Assembly (NCBI RefSeq): GCF_039655875.1
Contig: NZ_JBBYXK010000001.1
Location: 744,001-808,000, forward strand
Source: Emcibacter sp. SYSU 3D8
GTDB taxonomy: Bacteria > Pseudomonadota > Alphaproteobacteria > SMXS01
Reading direction: 5' to 3'
DNA length: 64,000 nucleotides
Shown: positions 40,882-51,957 of the stretch, in pieces
How the letters are laid out: each line of letters begins with the position of its first letter
How positions within the stretch are numbered: the first letter of the stretch is position 1
Position numbers and translations under genes: made by a program
Notes under the pieces: model-generated
Databases searched by the model: none
What the model saw: the letters and a program-made list of their open reading frames with translations, nothing else
Told to the model about the DNA's origin: nothing

Positions 40882-42144
40882 TCAGGCCGCGAAGCGCTTC
40901 GTGATCGTGTCGTAGTCCGGCAGCTTCTTCAGCGGGCCGACGGCGGCAATGGTGGGTTTGCCTTCGGTAAGCAGCAGACCGGCCATCTCCCTCACCGCCT
41001 CGGGCGTTACCGCGTCGATGCGGGCGACGATTTCCTCGAGCGGGATCACCCGGCCGAACATCAGCAACTGGCGCGCCATCTGTTCGACCCGGCTGGACGA
41101 GCTTTCCAGCGCCATCAGGGTGCCGGCCTTGATCTGGGCGCGGGCACGGGCGAATTCACGCGGCTCGACCTTGTCGCCCATCTTGCGAACCTCGTCGCCG
41201 ATTACCGTCACCAGCTCGCCGATCTGGTCCGGGCTGGTGCCCGCATAGATGCCGAACATGCCGCCATCCGCCAGCGCGGCGGTGAACGAATAGACCGAAT
41301 AGGCAAGGCCCCGATTCTCGCGCACCTCCTGGAACAGCCGCGACGACATGCCGTCTCCAAGGACGGTCGACATCAACTGCATGGCAAAGAACCGGTCGTC
41401 GAGGAACGACACGCCGGGGAAACCGAAGGTCAGGTGAACCTGCTCGAACTTGCGGTTGCAGCGCGCTTCACCGCCCCGGTATTCGGCCAGCGGCAGCGCC
41501 TCGGGCGCGCCCGGCTTGAGATCGCCGAATTGCTGCGCGGCGAGATCGACCAGCCGGGCGTGATCGACGGCGCCCGCGGCCGCGACCACCATGGTGTCGG
41601 CGGCATAATGGCGTCCCATATAGCCCGCCAGTGACTCACGCGAGAAGCCCGAGACCGTCTCGATGGTGCCGAGGATCGAGCGGCCCACGGACTGGTCGGG
41701 ATAGGCGGCTTCCTGCAGCAGGTCGAACACCAGATCGTCCGGCGTGTCCTGGACCTCACCGATCTCCTGGATGACCACGCCGCGCTCGCGCTCAAGTTCG
41801 ACCGGATCGAAGGTCGAGCGCTGCAAAATGTCGCCCAGCAGGTCGACGGCGAGCGGCACGTCCTCGCCCAGCACGCGGGCGTAATATGCGGTCTGCTCAC
41901 GCGATGTGTAGGCATTCAGGTGGCCGCCCACGTCCTCGATGGCTTCGGCGATGTCGCGGGCCGAGCGGCTCGCTGTGCCCTTGAAGGCCATGTGCTCGAG
42001 CATGTGGGAGACGCCGTTCTGCTCGGCGGATTCGGCGCGCGCGCCGACGCCGACCCAGACGCCGATGGAGGCCGTCTGAAGCCGGTCCATGGTCTCGCTG
42101 ACGACGCGCAGACCGTTGGGCAATGTGGTGATTTCAACGCTCAT
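40882..42144 (-). CDS. M16 family zinc metallopeptidase (processing-peptidase-like)
   Basis: A 420-residue peptidase related to the mitochondrial processing peptidase beta subunit. The inverted zinc motif HxxEH is at 47-51 (SHMLEHMAFKGT), with the third ligand Glu in VVIQEIGEVQDTP. It also has the glycine-rich FTAALADGGMFGIYAGTSP loop of the second domain. Cytoplasmic. Its ATG overlaps the thrC stop (ATGA). The thrC-M16 order is standard in alphaproteobacteria. Confidence 0.94.
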   Translation of the reverse strand: MSVEITTLPNGLRVVSETMDRLQTASIGVWVGVGARAESAEQNGVSHMLEHMAFKGTASRSARDIAEAIEDVGGHLNAYTSREQTAYYARVLGEDVPLAVDLLGDILQRSTFDPVELERERGVVIQEIGEVQDTPDDLVFDLLQEAAYPDQSVGRSILGTIETVSGFSRESLAGYMGRHYAADTMVVAAAGAVDHARLVDLAAQQFGDLKPGAPEALPLAEYRGGEARCNRKFEQVHLTFGFPGVSFLDDRFFAMQLMSTVLGDGMSSRLFQEVRENRGLAYSVYSFTAALADGGMFGIYAGTSPDQIGELVTVIGDEVRKMGDKVEPREFARARAQIKAGTLMALESSSSRVEQMARQLLMFGRVIPLEEIVARIDAVTPEAVREMAGLLLTEGKPTIAAVGPLKKLPDYDTITKRFAA

Positions 42145-43547
42145 GATGCGCGTGCAGCTATGTGGTCCTGCACCGACTTCAAGTCGTTGGGGAGAATTTC
42201 AAAGCGCTCGGTCCGGGACATCAGGTCGGCCATATGCGGCGGCAGCGCCGGATGGACGCCGCTGGCCGCGCTGACGGCATCGGGAAACTTGGCAGGATGG
42301 GCCGTCGCCAGCGTCACCAACGGCACGTCGGGACCGCTGCGCAGCCGCCGTCCCGCCGCGACGCCGACGGCCGTATGCGGGTCGATCAGCATGCCGCTGT
42401 CCTTCAGCACCTGGGCGATGGTGGCCCGGGTTTCGTCCTCGTCCACCTTGTCGGCCACGAACAGGCCGGAGGCACGGGCGATCTGCGCGTTGCCGATGGC
42501 CAGCTTGCCGGTCGCCGAGAAGTCATCCATGAGCTGGCGGATGCGGACGCCGTCACCGTCGTAAAGGTCGAACAGCAGGCGCTCGAAGTTGCTCGAGACC
42601 TGAATGTCCATGCTGGGGCTGATGGTCGGCTGCACCGTGCCGCGGCTGTAGTCGCCGCTGCGCAGGGCACGCGAAAGGATGTCGTTGATGTTGGTCGCGA
42701 CGATCAGCTTGTTGACCGGCACGCCCATGCGGGCGGCCACATAGCCGGCGAACACGTCGCCGAAATTGCCGGTGGGAACGGCGAAATCGACCGGCCTGCC
42801 GCCCAGCGCCAGCGACGACTGGACGTAATACACCACCTGCGCCAGCACACGCGCCCAGTTGATCGAGTTGACCGCCGCAAGGTTCAGCCGATCGCGGAAG
42901 GCGTGGTCGTTGAACATGGCCTTCACCAGTGCCTGGCAGTCGTCAAACGTGCCTTCGACGGCGACGTTATGGACATTGGCCGATGGCACCGTGGTCATCT
43001 GCCGGCGCTGAACTTCGGACACCCTTCCCGCCGGATGCAGCATGATGATGGTGACGTTTTCGCGGTCGCGGCACGCTTCGATCGCGGCCGAGCCGGTATC
43101 GCCCGATGTGGCGCCCACGACGGTGATGCGCTCGCCGCGCTTCCTCAGGATGTACTCGAACAGCCTTCCGAGCAGCTGCAGCGCCACATCCTTGAAGGCG
43201 AGCGTCGGGCCGTGGAACAGCTCCAGCAGCCATTCGTTGGCGTCCAGCTGGCGCAGGGGCGTCACCGCGGCATGGTGGAACACGGCGGGCGCGGCATAGG
43301 TCTCATGGACGATGGCGGCGAAATCGGATTCGGGGATGCCCTCGACGAACGGACGCATCACCTCGACCGCCAGATCCGCATAGGACAACGAAGACCAGCG
43401 CTTCAGGTCGTCCGCCGTGGCCGTGGGCCAGGACTGGGGAACATAGAGGCCGCCGTCGCGCGCCAGGCCGGCGAGAACCACATCCTCGAAGCCCAGGACG
43501 GGGGCGGCGCCGCGGGTGCTGACATAGCGGATCGAATCTGGGCGCAT
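42141..43547 (-). CDS. thrC: Threonine synthase
   Basis: A 468-residue PLP enzyme converting O-phosphohomoserine to threonine. The start MRPDSIRYVSTRG at 43547 is set by GAAGGG upstream; a longer frame in this direction overlaps surf1 and is not coding. The PLP lysine is in FHGPTLAFKDVALQLLG, the phosphate loop in VGATSGDTGSAAIEACRD, and the TNINDILSRAL segment is typical. It follows surf1 by 5 bases and is coupled to the M16 peptidase. Confidence 0.96.
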   Translation of the reverse strand: MRPDSIRYVSTRGAAPVLGFEDVVLAGLARDGGLYVPQSWPTATADDLKRWSSLSYADLAVEVMRPFVEGIPESDFAAIVHETYAAPAVFHHAAVTPLRQLDANEWLLELFHGPTLAFKDVALQLLGRLFEYILRKRGERITVVGATSGDTGSAAIEACRDRENVTIIMLHPAGRVSEVQRRQMTTVPSANVHNVAVEGTFDDCQALVKAMFNDHAFRDRLNLAAVNSINWARVLAQVVYYVQSSLALGGRPVDFAVPTGNFGDVFAGYVAARMGVPVNKLIVATNINDILSRALRSGDYSRGTVQPTISPSMDIQVSSNFERLLFDLYDGDGVRIRQLMDDFSATGKLAIGNAQIARASGLFVADKVDEDETRATIAQVLKDSGMLIDPHTAVGVAAGRRLRSGPDVPLVTLATAHPAKFPDAVSAASGVHPALPPHMADLMSRTERFEILPNDLKSVQDHIAARAS

Positions 43548-43552
43548 GGATA

Positions 43553-44269
43553 TCAGCCCTTCCGCCGATGATAGAGAACAAAGATTACCGCCGCAGTGAT
43601 CGCGAAGGCGAACCACTGGATGGCATAGGACAGATGCGGATCGCTGAGCTTTATGACCGTCTGCCCGCCCTTCGGCCAGCCGCCGGGCGTGGGCGGCCCG
43701 TCCGCTTCCACGAAGACCGGAAGCACGGTGACATCCTGCGCCTTGGCCATGGCCGCCAGATTGCCGTCGAAGAATATCTTCTGCTCGAGGTCGGCCGGCG
43801 GCATCACCAGCCGCGCGATCCATTTCTGATGCCAGGGCAGCCGCACGATGCCTGCAACCGTTGTCTCGCCTTGCACCAGACCTTCGGTGCGCGTCGACGG
43901 ATCACGTTGCGAATCGGGCACCCAGCCGCGATTGATCATCACCATCGAGCCGTCGGGACGCACCAGCGGCGTGATGACCTGAAAACCGTAATTGCCGCGC
44001 GTGGACTGCGCCGGCGTATAGCTTTCCTTGTCGTGCAGGAAGGTGCCGCTGAGCGTGACGTGCTGGTATTCCCAGGCTTCCGGATGCTCGATGGTCGCCG
44101 GCAGCGGGACTTCGGGAAGGCCGATCCGCTCCTCGATCAGTTGCATCTTGTCGTGCTTCCACGCCATGCGCTGAAGCTGCCAGACGCCGCAGGCTGTGCA
44201 AACGATGATGGCGACCACGGTGAAGATGACCGGGATGGGACGAGGCTTCTGCAGAAAAAGTGTTGTCAT
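43553..44269 (-). CDS. SURF1 family cytochrome oxidase assembly protein
   Basis: A 238-residue inner-membrane protein with one helix at each end (VIFTVVAIIVCTACGVWQLQR and FAFAITAAVIFVLYHRRKG), and a periplasmic domain with the SURF1 patterns GVWQLQRMAWK, MVMINRGWVP and HLSYAIQWFAFA. It helps heme a insertion into subunit I of the aa3 oxidase. ATG at 44269 has GGGGAAC upstream. It continues the oxidase operon after ctaE, separated by a hairpin. Confidence 0.93.
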   Translation of the reverse strand: MTTLFLQKPRPIPVIFTVVAIIVCTACGVWQLQRMAWKHDKMQLIEERIGLPEVPLPATIEHPEAWEYQHVTLSGTFLHDKESYTPAQSTRGNYGFQVITPLVRPDGSMVMINRGWVPDSQRDPSTRTEGLVQGETTVAGIVRLPWHQKWIARLVMPPADLEQKIFFDGNLAAMAKAQDVTVLPVFVEADGPPTPGGWPKGGQTVIKLSDPHLSYAIQWFAFAITAAVIFVLYHRRKG

Positions 44270-44285
44270 GTTCCCCAAAACAGGT

Positions 44286-44311
44286 TCGGCCCCGCCATCA
44301 GGCGGGACCGA
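44286..44311 (-). promoter_or_regulatory. Intercistronic hairpin between ctaE and surf1
   Basis: On the minus strand an 11-bp stem (TCGGTCCCGCC / GGCGGGGCCGA, one T-G pair) with a TGAT loop. No T run follows, so it is unlikely to be a simple terminator; an RNA-processing or stability element that separates oxidase subunits from surf1-thrC is more plausible. Confidence 0.5.
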
Positions 44312-44340
44312 CCCAAAACAGAATGAACGTGGCGTGTCGC

Positions 44341-45156
44341 CTAGTGATGCGCGCCGCCGGCGCCCTGGCCACCCACATAGATGACCATGAACAGGAACAG
44401 CCACACCACATCGACGAAGTGCCAGTACCAGGCTGCCGCCTCGAAGCCGAAATGCTGCTCGGGTTTGAAGTCGCCCTGATAGGCGCGGATCAGGCAGACG
44501 GCCAGGAAGATCGTGCCGACCAGCACGTGGAAACCATGGAAGCCGGTCGCCATGAAGAAGGTCGAGGCATAGATGCCGTCGGTGAAGCCAAAGGCCGCAT
44601 GGCTGTATTCGTAGGCCTGCACGCAGGTGAACAGCGCGCCCAGGACGATGGTGCACCACAGGCCCTGCTTCAGGCCCTTGCGGTCGCCTTCCAGCAGCGA
44701 GTGGTGCGCCCAGGTCACCGTGGTGCCCGACAGCAGCAGGATCAGCGTGTTGATGAACGGAAGATGCCAGGGATCGAAGGTCTGAATGCCCTCGGGCGGC
44801 CAGCTGCTGCCGATAAAATCGGTGGGATAGATCGCCGCATTGAAGTAGGCCCAGAACCAGGCGACGAAGAACATCACCTCGGAAGCGATGAACAGGATCA
44901 TGCCGTAGCGCAGGTGCAGCGCAACCACGGGTGTGTGATCGCCCTGGTTGGCTTCCTTGATCACGTCTTTCCACCACACGAACATGGTATAGAGCACGCC
45001 GATCATGCCCAGCGCGGCCAGCCACCAGCCCATGTCGTGCATCATCATCACGCCGCCACCGAACAGCGCGAACGCGCTCATGGCGCCCACGAACGGCCAA
45101 AGGCTAGGGTCAACCAGGTGATAGTCGTGATTGGGTTTGGCGTGCGCGTCGGCCAT
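44341..45156 (-). CDS. ctaE: Cytochrome c oxidase subunit III
   Basis: A 271-residue integral membrane protein with seven helices. Family marks are [38 protein letters not shown] with the conserved Glu, [15 protein letters not shown], and the C-terminal [20 protein letters not shown] and [16 protein letters not shown] motifs. It stabilises the subunit I active site of aa3 oxidase. It follows ctaG by 17 bases. Confidence 0.97.
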   Translation of the reverse strand: MADAHAKPNHDYHLVDPSLWPFVGAMSAFALFGGGVMMMHDMGWWLAALGMIGVLYTMFVWWKDVIKEANQGDHTPVVALHLRYGMILFIASEVMFFVAWFWAYFNAAIYPTDFIGSSWPPEGIQTFDPWHLPFINTLILLLSGTTVTWAHHSLLEGDRKGLKQGLWCTIVLGALFTCVQAYEYSHAAFGFTDGIYASTFFMATGFHGFHVLVGTIFLAVCLIRAYQGDFKPEQHFGFEAAAWYWHFVDVVWLFLFMVIYVGGQGAGGAHH

Positions 45157-45173
45157 TGTTCGTCCCTGCTCGC

Positions 45174-45752
45174 TTATTGCACGGCCGCGGTCTTGCCGCC
45201 GGCCTCCTGATTTTGATTATAGAAGGTATATGACAGCGTGATCGAGGTCACATCCTTCATGTTGGCATCGTCCATGAAGGCGGGATCAATAAAGAAGCTG
45301 ACAGGCATGTCAACCTTCTGCCCCGCCTGGAGCGTCTGTTCGGTGAAGCAGAAACACTCCACCTTGGTGAAGTAGGCGCCGGCCTTTGCCGGGGTGACAT
45401 TGAACACCGCCTGGCCCGTGACCGGCTGGCCCGAATTGTTCTCGGCGCTGTAGAACACCAGCTTGTTCTCGCCCACCTTGACGTCGACGAAATGCTGCTC
45501 GGGCCGGAATCGCCACGGCAGGTTGGGGTCGGTGTCGGCATTGAAGCGCACCTTGACCTCGCGGTCGAACGTCTGGTCGGGAATGACCTCGGCCCGCTGC
45601 GGCGTGCCGTCATAACCGGTGACCTGACAGAAGATGCGGTAGAGCGGCACGGAAGCGGCGGTGAGAGCGATCATGCCCAATACCACGCCGGACAGCACGA
45701 TAACGGTGCGACGATGGCGCCCGGCGGCGTGGCCGTCACTGGCCCCAGACAT
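45174..45752 (-). CDS. ctaG: Cytochrome c oxidase copper assembly protein CtaG (Cox11)
   Basis: A 192-residue protein with a single N-terminal helix ([28 protein letters not shown]) and a periplasmic beta domain carrying the copper site Cys pair in [11 protein letters not shown]. It delivers copper to the CuB site of subunit I. ATG at 45752 overlaps by 17 bases the end of the 45-residue membrane protein gene upstream; an ATG at 45776 would overlap further. Confidence 0.94.
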   Translation of the reverse strand: MSGASDGHAAGRHRRTVIVLSGVVLGMIALTAASVPLYRIFCQVTGYDGTPQRAEVIPDQTFDREVKVRFNADTDPNLPWRFRPEQHFVDVKVGENKLVFYSAENNSGQPVTGQAVFNVTPAKAGAYFTKVECFCFTEQTLQAGQKVDMPVSFFIDPAFMDDANMKDVTSITLSYTFYNQNQEAGGKTAAVQ

Positions 45753-45873
45753 GCCCGCCCCCGGCCATCTTGGCAATCGACGCCACGTAGAACAGGAAGA
45801 CCAGCAGGAACAGCAGCCCGGCGATGGTCCAGTTGCGAACCCGGCGCTTGCGGTGCTCGTCGTGCAACGGCAT
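45736..45873 (-). CDS. Small oxidase-operon membrane protein (CoxF-like), 45 residues
   Basis: A short gene: start [18 protein letters not shown], one hydrophobic helix (GLLFLLVFLFYVASIAKM) and a Gly-rich tail ending HVWGQ. The ATG overlaps the ctaB stop by one base (TGATG) and its end overlaps the ctaG start by 17 bases, so it is translated within the operon. The layout (basic RRR-RNW start, one helix, short tail) matches the tiny proteins found between ctaB and ctaG in alphaproteobacterial cox operons, called CoxF in some. The function is not well defined, likely oxidase assembly. Confidence 0.85.
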   Translation of the reverse strand: MPLHDEHRKRRVRNWTIAGLLFLLVFLFYVASIAKMAGGGHVWGQ

Positions 45874-46799
45874 CAGCTCAGCCCCAGCAATTTCTCGGCC
45901 AGCAAGGTGGCAAACAGGCCGAACAGGTAGAAGATCGAGAACAGGAACAGCCGGCGAGGCTGGATCATGTCCTCACCCCGCCAGACGCGCAGTGCCAGGT
46001 AAAGAAACCAGACGCCCGAGGCGACGGCGAACGCACCATACAGCCAGCCCGCCATGCCAAGCGCGGCCGGCAGCACGGCCAGCGGCGTGACCAGCAGGCT
46101 GTAGATGAGGATCTGCTTGCGGGTCTCGCGCGGGCCGGCGACCACCGGCAGCATGGGCACGCCCACCCGTTCATAGTCGCCCTTGGCGAACAGCGACAGC
46201 GCCCAGAAATGGGGCGGAGTCCACATGAATATGATGGCGAACAGCAGCAGCGGCTCCCAGGTCACCGAACCGGTGACCGCCGCCCAGCCGATCACCGGAG
46301 GCAGCGCGCCTGCGGCGCCGCCGATGACAATGTTGTGCACCGTGCGGCGCTTGAGCCACATCGTGTAGACCAGCACGTAGAAGGCGATGGTGAAAGCAAG
46401 GAGCGCCGCCGAGAGGACGTTGACGAACAGACCGAGGACGATGACCGAGCCGACCGACAAGGCCATGCCGAAACCCAGCGCCTCGCGGTCGTTGAGCCTG
46501 CCCGAGGGAATGGGCCTGCCCATGGTGCGGGTCATGCGGGCGTCGATGTCGGCGTCGTACCACATGTTGAGCGCGCCGGATGCGCCGGCACCGACCGCGA
46601 TGCACAGGATGGCCAGCAGGCCGAGCACGGGATGGATGCCGCCGGGCGCCGCCACCAGGCCGACCAGGCCGGTGAACACCACGAGCGACATGACCCGAGG
46701 CTTCAGCAGCGCCAGATAATCGGCGACACGGGGTTCCATGTCGCCGATATCGCCTGGTGCTTCAGTGGATCGGACCGATGCGATGATCGCGTCGGACAC
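45873..46799 (-). CDS. ctaB: Protoheme IX farnesyltransferase (heme O synthase)
   Basis: A 308-residue UbiA-type prenyltransferase with nine or so helices making heme O from protoheme and farnesyl diphosphate. The first Asp motif is [12 protein letters not shown], with [10 protein letters not shown] after it; [20 protein letters not shown] and [13 protein letters not shown] are heme O synthase specific. It starts 15 bases after ctaD. Confidence 0.96.
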   Translation of the reverse strand: MSDAIIASVRSTEAPGDIGDMEPRVADYLALLKPRVMSLVVFTGLVGLVAAPGGIHPVLGLLAILCIAVGAGASGALNMWYDADIDARMTRTMGRPIPSGRLNDREALGFGMALSVGSVIVLGLFVNVLSAALLAFTIAFYVLVYTMWLKRRTVHNIVIGGAAGALPPVIGWAAVTGSVTWEPLLLFAIIFMWTPPHFWALSLFAKGDYERVGVPMLPVVAGPRETRKQILIYSLLVTPLAVLPAALGMAGWLYGAFAVASGVWFLYLALRVWRGEDMIQPRRLFLFSIFYLFGLFATLLAEKLLGLS

Positions 46800-46813
46800 G
46801 TTGTTTCTCCCGG

Positions 46814-48448
<1,635 letters not shown>

Positions 48449-48474
48449 CTAGGTCCTTCTTCTCTCGGCGCGGA

Positions 48475-49377
48475 TTACTCCGCGGCCCCCATGTTGAGGG
48501 CAATCGTCGTCTGGCCGGCGGGCGAACCGTTCGCGGCTTCCTTGGTCGTGGCGAGCCACGCCTGGTATTCCTCGTCCGACACCACGTCGACGGTAATCGG
48601 CATGGCGGAATGGCGCTGGCCGCACAATTCGGAGCATTGGCCGTAGTAGCGGCCCTCGAAGCCCGGCAATACGCGGAACCAGCGCTCGTTCAAGCGTCCG
48701 GGGACGGCGTCGACCTTCACGCCGAACGACGGGATGGTCCAGGCGTGGAGCACATCCAGCGGGTTGGCGGTAACCTGGAGGCGGATCACCGTGTTGACAG
48801 GAATCACGATGTGGTTGTCGACGGTCAGCAGGCGCGGCTGGCCCGGCTTCAGGTCGGCGTCCTCGACCATGATCGAGGCGAACGATATCCCTTCTTCCGG
48901 ATATTCGTATTCCCAGTACCAGCGGTTGCCGGTCGCCTTGAGCACGATTTCGTTGGCAGCCGGCGCAATACCGGACTCGGAGGCCAGATCGGCGGGCGGC
49001 GCATCCTGAAAGTACACGAAGCGCACACTGATGATGCCGATGATGGCGACGATGATGGTCGGGATAACCGTCCACACCACCTCGATCGCAGCATTGTGCG
49101 TGGTCTTGCTGGGAACCGGGTTCGCCTTGGCATTGAATTTGACAAAGGTCACGACCATCAGGACCGCGACGAATATCGTGATCACGACGGCCAGCGGCAG
49201 CAGGATGATGTCGTGGAACCAGGCGTTCTTCTGCATCACGTCGGTCGCCGCGACCTGGAACCCCATCTGCCACGGCTTGGCCTCGCCCTGCACCGCGATG
49301 TCGGCGAACGCCGCACCGGCAGTGGCGAAAGAGAAGAGCGAACTCATGACGGCCGCTATTGTTTTTACTTTAGACAT
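48475..49377 (-). CDS. ctaC: Cytochrome c oxidase subunit II
   Basis: A 300-residue subunit with signal peptide (SSLFSFATAGAAFA), two membrane helices (LLPLAVVITIFVAVLMVVTFV and VVWTVIPTIIVAIIGIISV) and a periplasmic cupredoxin domain. CuA ligands lie in CSELCGQRHSAM, with the aromatic electron-entry patch GNRWYWEYEYPE. No cytochrome c domain is attached. ATG at 49377 follows AAGGACGAG. It is the first gene of the operon; the 258-base region towards tldD holds no gene and no clear promoter box. Confidence 0.97.
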   Translation of the reverse strand: MSKVKTIAAVMSSLFSFATAGAAFADIAVQGEAKPWQMGFQVAATDVMQKNAWFHDIILLPLAVVITIFVAVLMVVTFVKFNAKANPVPSKTTHNAAIEVVWTVIPTIIVAIIGIISVRFVYFQDAPPADLASESGIAPAANEIVLKATGNRWYWEYEYPEEGISFASIMVEDADLKPGQPRLLTVDNHIVIPVNTVIRLQVTANPLDVLHAWTIPSFGVKVDAVPGRLNERWFRVLPGFEGRYYGQCSELCGQRHSAMPITVDVVSDEEYQAWLATTKEAANGSPAGQTTIALNMGAAE

Positions 49378-49635
49378 TCTCGTCCTTCGGTTCTCAAAGC
49401 TCACCCCGAGGGGCCCTGAAAAGTCGGCGCGACACTACACCCAGACTTTTGCCCCGACAACCGGTTATGGCGCGTCCGGCGGCGGGCTGGCAAGCCCAAT
49501 TCACGTGCGCCTGCTGTACATCGGATTGGCCGCCAGCGCCTCTGCGTGGCCTGCATAATTGATGGTCGAAATGCGCATGGCCCCGGTCCATATTAGGGCA
49601 ACCCAATTGGATGCACGTTCCGGATCGGAGTCGAA

Positions 49636-51072
49636 ATGTCAGATGAATCAATCGCCAGAGACCTCTTCTATACACAGACCGGCCTCAACGAGGCGTCGGC
49701 GCTGTCCATCACCGAAGAGGCGCTGGCCGGTTGTGATGACGGCGAACTCTATCTGGAATACACCCAGTCGGAGAGCTTCGTATTCGATGACGGCCGGCTG
49801 AAGAAGGCCAGCTTCGATACCGCGCGCGGCTTCGGACTGCGCAGCGTGTCCGGTGAATCGACCGGCTATGCGCACGCCTCCGATCTGTCCGAGCAGGCGT
49901 TGAAGCGCGCGTCCGATACCGTGCAGGCCGTGCGCCGGGGCCGCTCCGGCATCATGACGCCGCCGCCCAACGGCACCAACCAGAAGCTCTACATTCCCGA
50001 CAACCCGCTCGATCAGGTCGCGTTCGACGCCAAGGTCGGCATTCTCGAAAGCATGGATTCCTATGCCCGCTCGCTGGACGAGCGCGTGCGCCAGGTATCG
50101 GCCTCGCTGTCCGGCGAATGGTCGGTGGTCGAGATCGTCCGGGCCGACGGCAAGCGGGTCCGCGATATCCGCCCGCTGGTGCGCCTCGACGTGTCGGTGA
50201 TCGCCGGCAAGGGCGACCGGCAGGAAAGCGGTCACTTCGGCGCCGGCGGCCGCTGGGGTTATGCCGAGTTGCTCGATCCGGCCAACTGGCGCATGCAGGT
50301 CGATGAAGCGCTGCGCCAGGCGCTGGTCAACCTGGACTCGGAAGACGCGCCCGCGGGCGAGATGGAAGTCGTGCTCGGCGCCGGCTGGCCCGGCGTCATG
50401 CTGCACGAGGCCATCGGCCACGGCCTCGAGGGCGACTTCAACCGCAAGAAGACCTCGGCCTTCGCCGGCCTGCTGGGCGAGCGGGTTGCGGCGCCCGGCG
50501 TTACCGTGATCGACGACGGCACGCTCGAGGGCCGCCGCGGGTCGCTGACCGTGGACGACGAGGGCACCCCCACCTCCTCCACCGTCCTGATCGAGGACGG
50601 CATCCTCAAAGGGTACATGCAGGACCGCCTCAACGCCCGGCTGATGGGCATGGCCCCGACCGGCAACGGCCGGCGCCAGAGCTATGGCCACATGCCCATG
50701 CCGCGCATGACCAACACCTTCATGCTGGGCGGCGACAAGGATCCGCAGGAAATCCTGGCCGCGGTGAAGGACGGCATCTATGCGGTGAATTTCGGCGGCG
50801 GCCAGGTCGACATCACCAATGGCAAGTTCGTATTCACCTGCACCGAGGCCTATCGGGTAAAGAACGGCAAGGTTGGCGCCCCGGTGAAGGGCGCCACCCT
50901 GATCGGCGTCGGCCCCGAGGCGCTCAAGCACATCCGCATGATCGGCAACGACATGAAGCTGGACAGCGGCATCGGCACCTGCGGCAAGAGCGGCCAGGGC
51001 GTGCCCGTCGGCGTCGGCCAGCCGACCATGCTGATCGACGGCCTGACGGTGGGCGGCACGGCGTCGGCCTGA
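49636..51072 (+). CDS. tldD: Metalloprotease TldD
   Basis: A 478-residue TldD, which with TldE/PmbA degrades unfolded peptides. The zinc site is HEAIGHGLEGD (H257, E258, H262), with the third ligand Cys expected in KFVFTCTEAYRVKNGK. FDTARGFGLRSVSGE and GIGTCGKSGQGVPVGVGQP are also typical. Cytoplasmic. It sits divergent from the oxidase operon as in many relatives. No tldE in the window. Confidence 0.96.
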   Translation: MSDESIARDLFYTQTGLNEASALSITEEALAGCDDGELYLEYTQSESFVFDDGRLKKASFDTARGFGLRSVSGESTGYAHASDLSEQALKRASDTVQAVRRGRSGIMTPPPNGTNQKLYIPDNPLDQVAFDAKVGILESMDSYARSLDERVRQVSASLSGEWSVVEIVRADGKRVRDIRPLVRLDVSVIAGKGDRQESGHFGAGGRWGYAELLDPANWRMQVDEALRQALVNLDSEDAPAGEMEVVLGAGWPGVMLHEAIGHGLEGDFNRKKTSAFAGLLGERVAAPGVTVIDDGTLEGRRGSLTVDDEGTPTSSTVLIEDGILKGYMQDRLNARLMGMAPTGNGRRQSYGHMPMPRMTNTFMLGGDKDPQEILAAVKDGIYAVNFGGGQVDITNGKFVFTCTEAYRVKNGKVGAPVKGATLIGVGPEALKHIRMIGNDMKLDSGIGTCGKSGQGVPVGVGQPTMLIDGLTVGGTASA

Positions 51073-51078
51073 TCCCGC

Positions 51079-51492
51079 GTGGGGCGGCTGGTAACCATTA
51101 CCCGCTGCCTCGACCACACGGAGGCGCTCGTGATACGGGGCCTTCTCGAGCAACATGGCATCGTCTGCGTGCTCGACGGCGAAGGGTTGTCGAGCATCAA
51201 TCCCTGGATGACGGCGGCGATTCATGGCATCGGCGTCCAGGTGATGGAGGAGGACGCCAAGGATGCGTTGCTGCTGATCTCCCCTTTCACGGAGGGTGCA
51301 CTCGCAACACCGGCCGGGGAATGCTGTCCATCGTGCGGTAGTGATAATATCTTCCGGCCCGACAGTTTCCTGCTGGGCGTGTTGGTCGTCGCATTGCTCG
51401 GGTTGCTGGCACGGCGCCCTACTTCAAGCCGCATATGTCTCGTCTGCCGCGCGAAGTGGCGCGCCGACAAAACCGGCATTGCCGCCGAATAG
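51079..51492 (+). CDS. DUF2007-like protein with zinc ribbon split around a membrane helix
   Basis: A 137-residue protein starting at GTG 51079, 6 bases after tldD and probably co-translated. The first 70 residues match the DUF2007 pattern (TITRCLDHTEALVIRGLLEQ, IGVQVMEEDAKDALLLI), a small ACT-like ferredoxin fold. It then has CPSCGSDN, a membrane helix (FLLGVLVVALLGLLARR) and CLVCRAKW, that is, two half zinc-ribbon knuckles either side of a hydrophobic segment, so the knuckles can meet only if the helix is re-entrant or buried. Function unknown. Confidence 0.65.
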   Translation: MGRLVTITRCLDHTEALVIRGLLEQHGIVCVLDGEGLSSINPWMTAAIHGIGVQVMEEDAKDALLLISPFTEGALATPAGECCPSCGSDNIFRPDSFLLGVLVVALLGLLARRPTSSRICLVCRAKWRADKTGIAAE

Positions 51493-51574
51493 CGCCCAAT
51501 TTGGGGTGGCGGCCCGGACGCAAAGGGATCAAGCTGCCAGTCAGGACGAGGTTCGCTCATTTGTCGGACAGCGC

Positions 51575-51946
51575 ATGGATTTCAGGCGCCAGAAAACCTA
51601 TCACGACATACTTTCCGAACAGCGGGAGAGCGTCGAGGAACATCTGGTGCCCGATCCGCGCCTGCGCTGGCTGGCGGCAGCGGCGGGCGCGGCGCTTTAC
51701 CTCGCGGCCATAGCCCTGCTCTACTGGGCCAGCGACGTCGCTTTCCTCGACCGGCCCGAGGCCGGCGAAGTCGCGACCTGGAAGCGATTGCTCGGCATGC
51801 TGCTCAACACTGCGGCGGTCGGCTTCAGCGTCATCTACCTGGTGTCGGTGGTGCTGTGGGCGCTGAAGCAGGCCAGCCCGAAATACTTTCTGGTGTTCGG
51901 CGTGCTGGGCCTGTTCGCCGGGCTGCTGGTGGCCTTTATCCTGTAG
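51575..51946 (+). CDS. Hypothetical small membrane protein
   Basis: A 123-residue protein: a charged start (MDFRRQKTYHDILSEQRE), then three predicted helices (WLAAAAGAALYLAAIALLYW, MLLNTAAVGFSVIYLVSVVLW and YFLVFGVLGLFAGLLVAFIL). ATG at 51575 is chosen since upstream frame sequence overlaps the preceding gene; the ribosome site is weak. It lies 82 bases after the DUF2007-like gene and is convergent with gshA. Function unknown. Confidence 0.65.
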   Translation: MDFRRQKTYHDILSEQRESVEEHLVPDPRLRWLAAAAGAALYLAAIALLYWASDVAFLDRPEAGEVATWKRLLGMLLNTAAVGFSVIYLVSVVLWALKQASPKYFLVFGVLGLFAGLLVAFIL

Positions 51947-51957
51947 GCGGAAAGCCG

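Noticed and set aside
43548-43823. N-terminal extension of thrC in the longest frame
   Set aside because: It overlaps surf1 in another frame, and the internal ATG at 43547 has a good ribosome site and the conserved family N-terminus.
44286-44311. Rho-independent terminator after ctaE
   Set aside because: The stem is strong but no T run follows in the direction of transcription, and the surf1 ribosome site and start lie just after it.
49378-49635. A gene in the region between ctaC and tldD
   Set aside because: The one frame crossing it on the minus strand overlaps the start of tldD and has no coding character; the region is most likely the divergent promoter.
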